Source: Tenggerimyces flavus
Lineage (GTDB): Bacteria; Actinomycetota; Actinomycetes; Propionibacteriales; Actinopolymorphaceae
Assembly (NCBI RefSeq): GCF_016907715.1
Contig: NZ_JAFBCM010000001.1
Location: forward strand, 1,550,001 to 1,614,000
Direction of reading: 5' to 3'
Length of the DNA stretch: 64,000 nt
The notes below the pieces were generated by a model, which made no database searches, was not told the origin of the DNA, and saw only the letters and a list, made by a program, of their open reading frames with translations. Numbering within the stretch: position 1 is the first letter of the stretch; each line of letters begins with the position of its first letter. Made by a program: the position numbers and the translations under genes. This document shows positions 61,648 to 64,000 of this stretch, piece after piece.

Positions 61648-63425
61648 GGGACACCGAGCCGCCCCGCGTCGTCGTTGCCGATATCGGCACCGACGCTGCG
61701 CTGTACAGCGAGCCCGGCAACCGCGTGCTCGTGCTCCGCCCGGGGCAGACGTTCAGCAACGCCGTTGCCGCCGCGCAGCGCTGCCTGCCGAACGCGCATC
61801 CCGACGTCATTCGTACGGTCGTCCGTACGTATCTGCCGGACGCGCCCGACTTCGACCTTCCCTCGGTGCCGCCGCTGATGCGGACCGAGCCGGTGCCGGC
61901 GCGGACTCCCGTACAACCGCGCTGGTTCATGAGCCGCGCGGTGATGATCGGCATCCTGTGCGTCGCCACGGCCCTGTCGCTCGGCGGCTGGGGCCTGGTC
62001 GGCATCGGGACCGACGAGCCGCCGGTCGCCGCGAGCCAGACCGGGACGACCACGACGAACGTGCGGCAGGCCGGCATGGAGCCGTACAAGAACGAGGCGT
62101 TCCGCGACTTCGCCAAGCGCGGCGAGCTCACCTGCGACCCGATGGCGAACGCCATGCGCGCGAGCTGCACCGACTGGGAAGGGTCGGTGATGGTCTCCGA
62201 GGCCACCATCGGCGCGGACCGGATCATCTTCACGTTCCAATACGGCAAGGATCGGGTGAGCCTCGGCATCTTCACCAAGCCGGACGACGCGACGACCTGG
62301 GCGAAGGTGAACCAGGACCGCGAAGGCGTCCGGGTCGAGGGCCGCTTCGTGCTGTGGGGGACCGACAAGGGCAAGCTCGACGCGTACAAGAAGCTGCTGG
62401 CCGAGGTGCAGCCGCCCCGGCAGACCGGTGCTGTGGTCCCGAGCGCGGACCATCCCGAGCACAACGCCTCGGCGACGTCGGCCGAGCTGGACGTACGCGG
62501 GGCCGCACGCAGCCTCGCCGAGTTGCTCCCGAGGCAGCTCGGCGCGATCGTCATGGGCACGCTCGGCGTCACGTCCGAGGCGGTCGACCGGGCCGGTCGG
62601 CTCGGCATCGAGCAGGCCCTGTCGCCGCCGGTCGCGATCGCGGTGCGGCTCGCGCTGGGAGTGCCGCCGCCTCCGGAGAGCGGTCCGCCCGGTGGTGCGT
62701 CCGACGAGGACATCCTGACGATCGCGAACGAGCCGTTGCCCGTTCCGAACGACCAGAAGCCCGCGCCCAAGGGGCCGGCGCCCGACCCGGCACCGCCGTC
62801 GGATCCCGCACCCGACCCCGCGCCACCCTCGGATCCCGCGCCTGATCCGGAGCCCGCGCCACCGCCGTCGGACCCGGCTCCGCCGCCCGCGGACCCCGTA
62901 CCTCCGCCGTCGGACCCGGCACCGCCGCCCGCGGACCCGGAGCCGAGCCCGCAACCGTCGCCGAGTGACCCCGACCCGTCGCCTTCGCCGGGACCGGGCA
63001 CCGAGGACGACGGTGGGGACCCCGTACCTTCGCCGAACGACGACGGCTCGGAGAAGGGGCCGACGACGGACGAGGGTGTGCCGACCGAGACCGGCGATCC
63101 CACCACGCCGCCTGGTGATTCGGGTGGCAATGGGGACAGCAAGACCGAGACCGAGTGGGACAAGACGAAGCCGGTGCCGGGGCTGCCTGAGCCCCCGGAG
63201 CAGCCTGCGCCGGGTCCGGAGGAGCAGCCCGCGCCGGCACCGGCTCCGGCTCCGGAGGAGCACGCCGAGGACGACGGCGGCGAGAACTCCGGCCCGGGCG
63301 ACGAGTCGACGGTGCCGACCGACGACGAGCAGGACTCCGGCGACCAGTCGGACGACGACTGCACGAAGCATGACGACCCCGACGAGCACGGGGAGTCCGC
63401 TCCCGCCGACGCTGCTCAGGGGTAG
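61644..63425 (+). CDS. Membrane protein with long Pro/Asp/Glu-rich extracellular tail (ECF operon)
   Basis: A 593-residue protein. The cytoplasmic N-terminal 93 residues could contact the sigma factor. One transmembrane helix (about residues 96-119: SRAVMIGILCVATALSLGGW) is followed by a folded region (about 140-265, with paired Cys in LTCDPMANAMRASCTDW). A 250-residue disordered tail of PAPDPAPPSDP-type repeats ends in an acidic stretch (SGDQSDDDCTKHDDPDEH). The topology is that of a transmembrane anti-sigma factor or wall-spanning sensor. No known anti-sigma motif was found. It ends the operon and is followed by a family-3 repeat. Confidence 0.6.
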   Translation: MRDTEPPRVVVADIGTDAALYSEPGNRVLVLRPGQTFSNAVAAAQRCLPNAHPDVIRTVVRTYLPDAPDFDLPSVPPLMRTEPVPARTPVQPRWFMSRAVMIGILCVATALSLGGWGLVGIGTDEPPVAASQTGTTTTNVRQAGMEPYKNEAFRDFAKRGELTCDPMANAMRASCTDWEGSVMVSEATIGADRIIFTFQYGKDRVSLGIFTKPDDATTWAKVNQDREGVRVEGRFVLWGTDKGKLDAYKKLLAEVQPPRQTGAVVPSADHPEHNASATSAELDVRGAARSLAELLPRQLGAIVMGTLGVTSEAVDRAGRLGIEQALSPPVAIAVRLALGVPPPPESGPPGGASDEDILTIANEPLPVPNDQKPAPKGPAPDPAPPSDPAPDPAPPSDPAPDPEPAPPPSDPAPPPADPVPPPSDPAPPPADPEPSPQPSPSDPDPSPSPGPGTEDDGGDPVPSPNDDGSEKGPTTDEGVPTETGDPTTPPGDSGGNGDSKTETEWDKTKPVPGLPEPPEQPAPGPEEQPAPAPAPAPEEHAEDDGGENSGPGDESTVPTDDEQDSGDQSDDDCTKHDDPDEHGESAPADAAQG

Positions 63426-63470
63426 GACCCTGTTGCGTAAGTCGGTGGTGCTGGCGGACAGACACCGATG

Positions 63471-63555
63471 CCGCATTACCTGGCGAGTGGGTGCTCTACG
63501 TGGCGTATATCCCACGTAGAGCGGCAAATGATCATGTAAACATGATCATTTGCCG
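63471..63555. repeat. Family-3 compound repeat, copy after the ECF operon
   Basis: The best-preserved copy. Hairpin 1 pairs GCTCTACGTGG (63493-63503) with CCACGTAGAGC (63512-63522). Hairpin 2 has perfect 15-base arms CGGCAAATGATCATG (63522-63536) and its complement (63541-63555) around TAAA. It lies between convergent genes. Confidence 0.88.
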
Positions 63556-63677
63556 ACACTAGGGAGTCGCTCGGGAGTCATCGGAGAGCCATCCAGGAGC
63601 ACCCCGGGCAGCCTGCTCGTCAGCCTTCCCGAGACGCCACTGCGTCGCGCCAGCCACCTTCGTCTCAGGCGCTAGGG

Positions 63678-63923
63678 TCAGTCGGGCGGCTCTGCCGTCG
63701 CGTACGTCGACGCCACGTGTCGCAGCATCAGCCAGATCAGCGCGAACACCAACGCGGACCCGATCTCGGCGAGCGCGAACCCGGCCGACACCCCCGGCGA
63801 CATGTCGTCGCGGGTGAACGCGATCACCGTCCAGGTCAACGACGCCACGGCCACCAGGCCGCACACGATCGAGCCCGCGGCCGCCAGCCGGGTCGCGCCT
63901 TGCAGGTCGTTGCGCAGTCCCAT
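63678..63923 (-). CDS. Small membrane protein with two transmembrane helices
   Basis: An 81-residue protein of unknown family. Two hydrophobic segments (AAAGSIVCGLVAVASLTWTV and LAEIGSALVFALIWLMLRHV) are joined by a short loop (AFTRDDMSPGVSAGF). No Shine-Dalgarno is obvious at the ATG. It converges on the ECF operon, with the family-3 repeat between. Partner and role are unknown. Confidence 0.55.
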   Translation of the reverse strand: MGLRNDLQGATRLAAAGSIVCGLVAVASLTWTVIAFTRDDMSPGVSAGFALAEIGSALVFALIWLMLRHVASTYATAEPPD

Positions 63924-64000
63924 GAGAGCTGATCATGCCGTGCAGCCAGGTCGTGCTCCGCACGACGAGCCGGGCGCTTTAGACGCGGCGCCTTCCACCC

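Noticed and set aside
61403-63364. 653-codon Ser/Gly-rich open frame on the minus strand
   Set aside because: Antisense of the proline/acid-rich tail; its GSG repeats mirror PDP codons. The plus gene is in a coupled operon with Shine-Dalgarno support.
63559-63963. 134-codon frame overlapping the small membrane protein
   Set aside because: Arg/Ala-rich shadow frame. The overlapping 81-residue frame has two clear hydrophobic helices.

Overview
The window is high-GC DNA from an actinomycete, probably a soil member of the Propionibacteriales or a relative. The evidence is strong G/C third-position codon bias, many GTG starts, ATGA-type gene overlaps, purA and DUF3151 neighbours, F420-type and ECF41 families, and Tat and sortase exports. 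The genus cannot be fixed from sequence alone. No tRNA, rRNA, CRISPR array, transposase or integrase was seen.

Layout. 1-3.5 kb: an operon of a ROK protein (cut by the window edge), an enolase-superfamily enzyme and two amidohydrolase-like enzymes, all joined by 1-4 base overlaps. 3.5-9.4 kb: regulator/enzyme pairs (methyltransferase/TetR, SDR/XRE, an ECF41 sigma factor with its own promoter) around an 0.8-kb gene-free region packed with palindromes. 9.4-23.2 kb: a secreted GH84 glycosidase, PaaK-like ligase, ATP-dependent DNA ligase, MerR-thioredoxin pair, NicO metal exporter, purple acid phosphatase, and an Erm-type rRNA methylase preceded by a leader peptide and an attenuator-like RNA. 23.4-27.6 kb: nucleoside hydrolase, then an esterase-esterase-ATP-grasp cassette. 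27.7-29.6 kb: a compact three-gene island headed by a protein with a tRNA-guanine-transglycosylase-like zinc site. 29.6-37.3 kb: SIS/GntR sugar-phosphate pair, fructose-bisphosphate aldolase, a secreted Ig/Calx-beta protein, TrpB2 and DUF3151. 37.4-48.2 kb: a carbohydrate island with two regulators and recognisable operators, three secreted glycosidase-like proteins, an orphan solute-binding lipoprotein and a pyruvyl-transferase-like protein. 48.3-52.4 kb: lipid kinase, purA, and a surface protein with a sortase. 53-57.7 kb: a HEAT-repeat protein, an Rpn/PD-(D/E)XK-like protein, and two free-standing copies of that protein's C-terminal domain. 57.7-64 kb: SGNH hydrolase, NYN nuclease, and an ECF sigma operon ending in a long proline-rich membrane protein.

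The strongest leads are: (1) the Rpn-like gene, which has an internal Shine-Dalgarno and ATG exactly where two tandem paralogous mini-genes begin; (2) the Erm leader with mutually exclusive hairpins; (3) the transglycosylase-like island; (4) four families of extragenic palindromes, most of them at convergent gene ends. Two of those families share the core TGATCATG.
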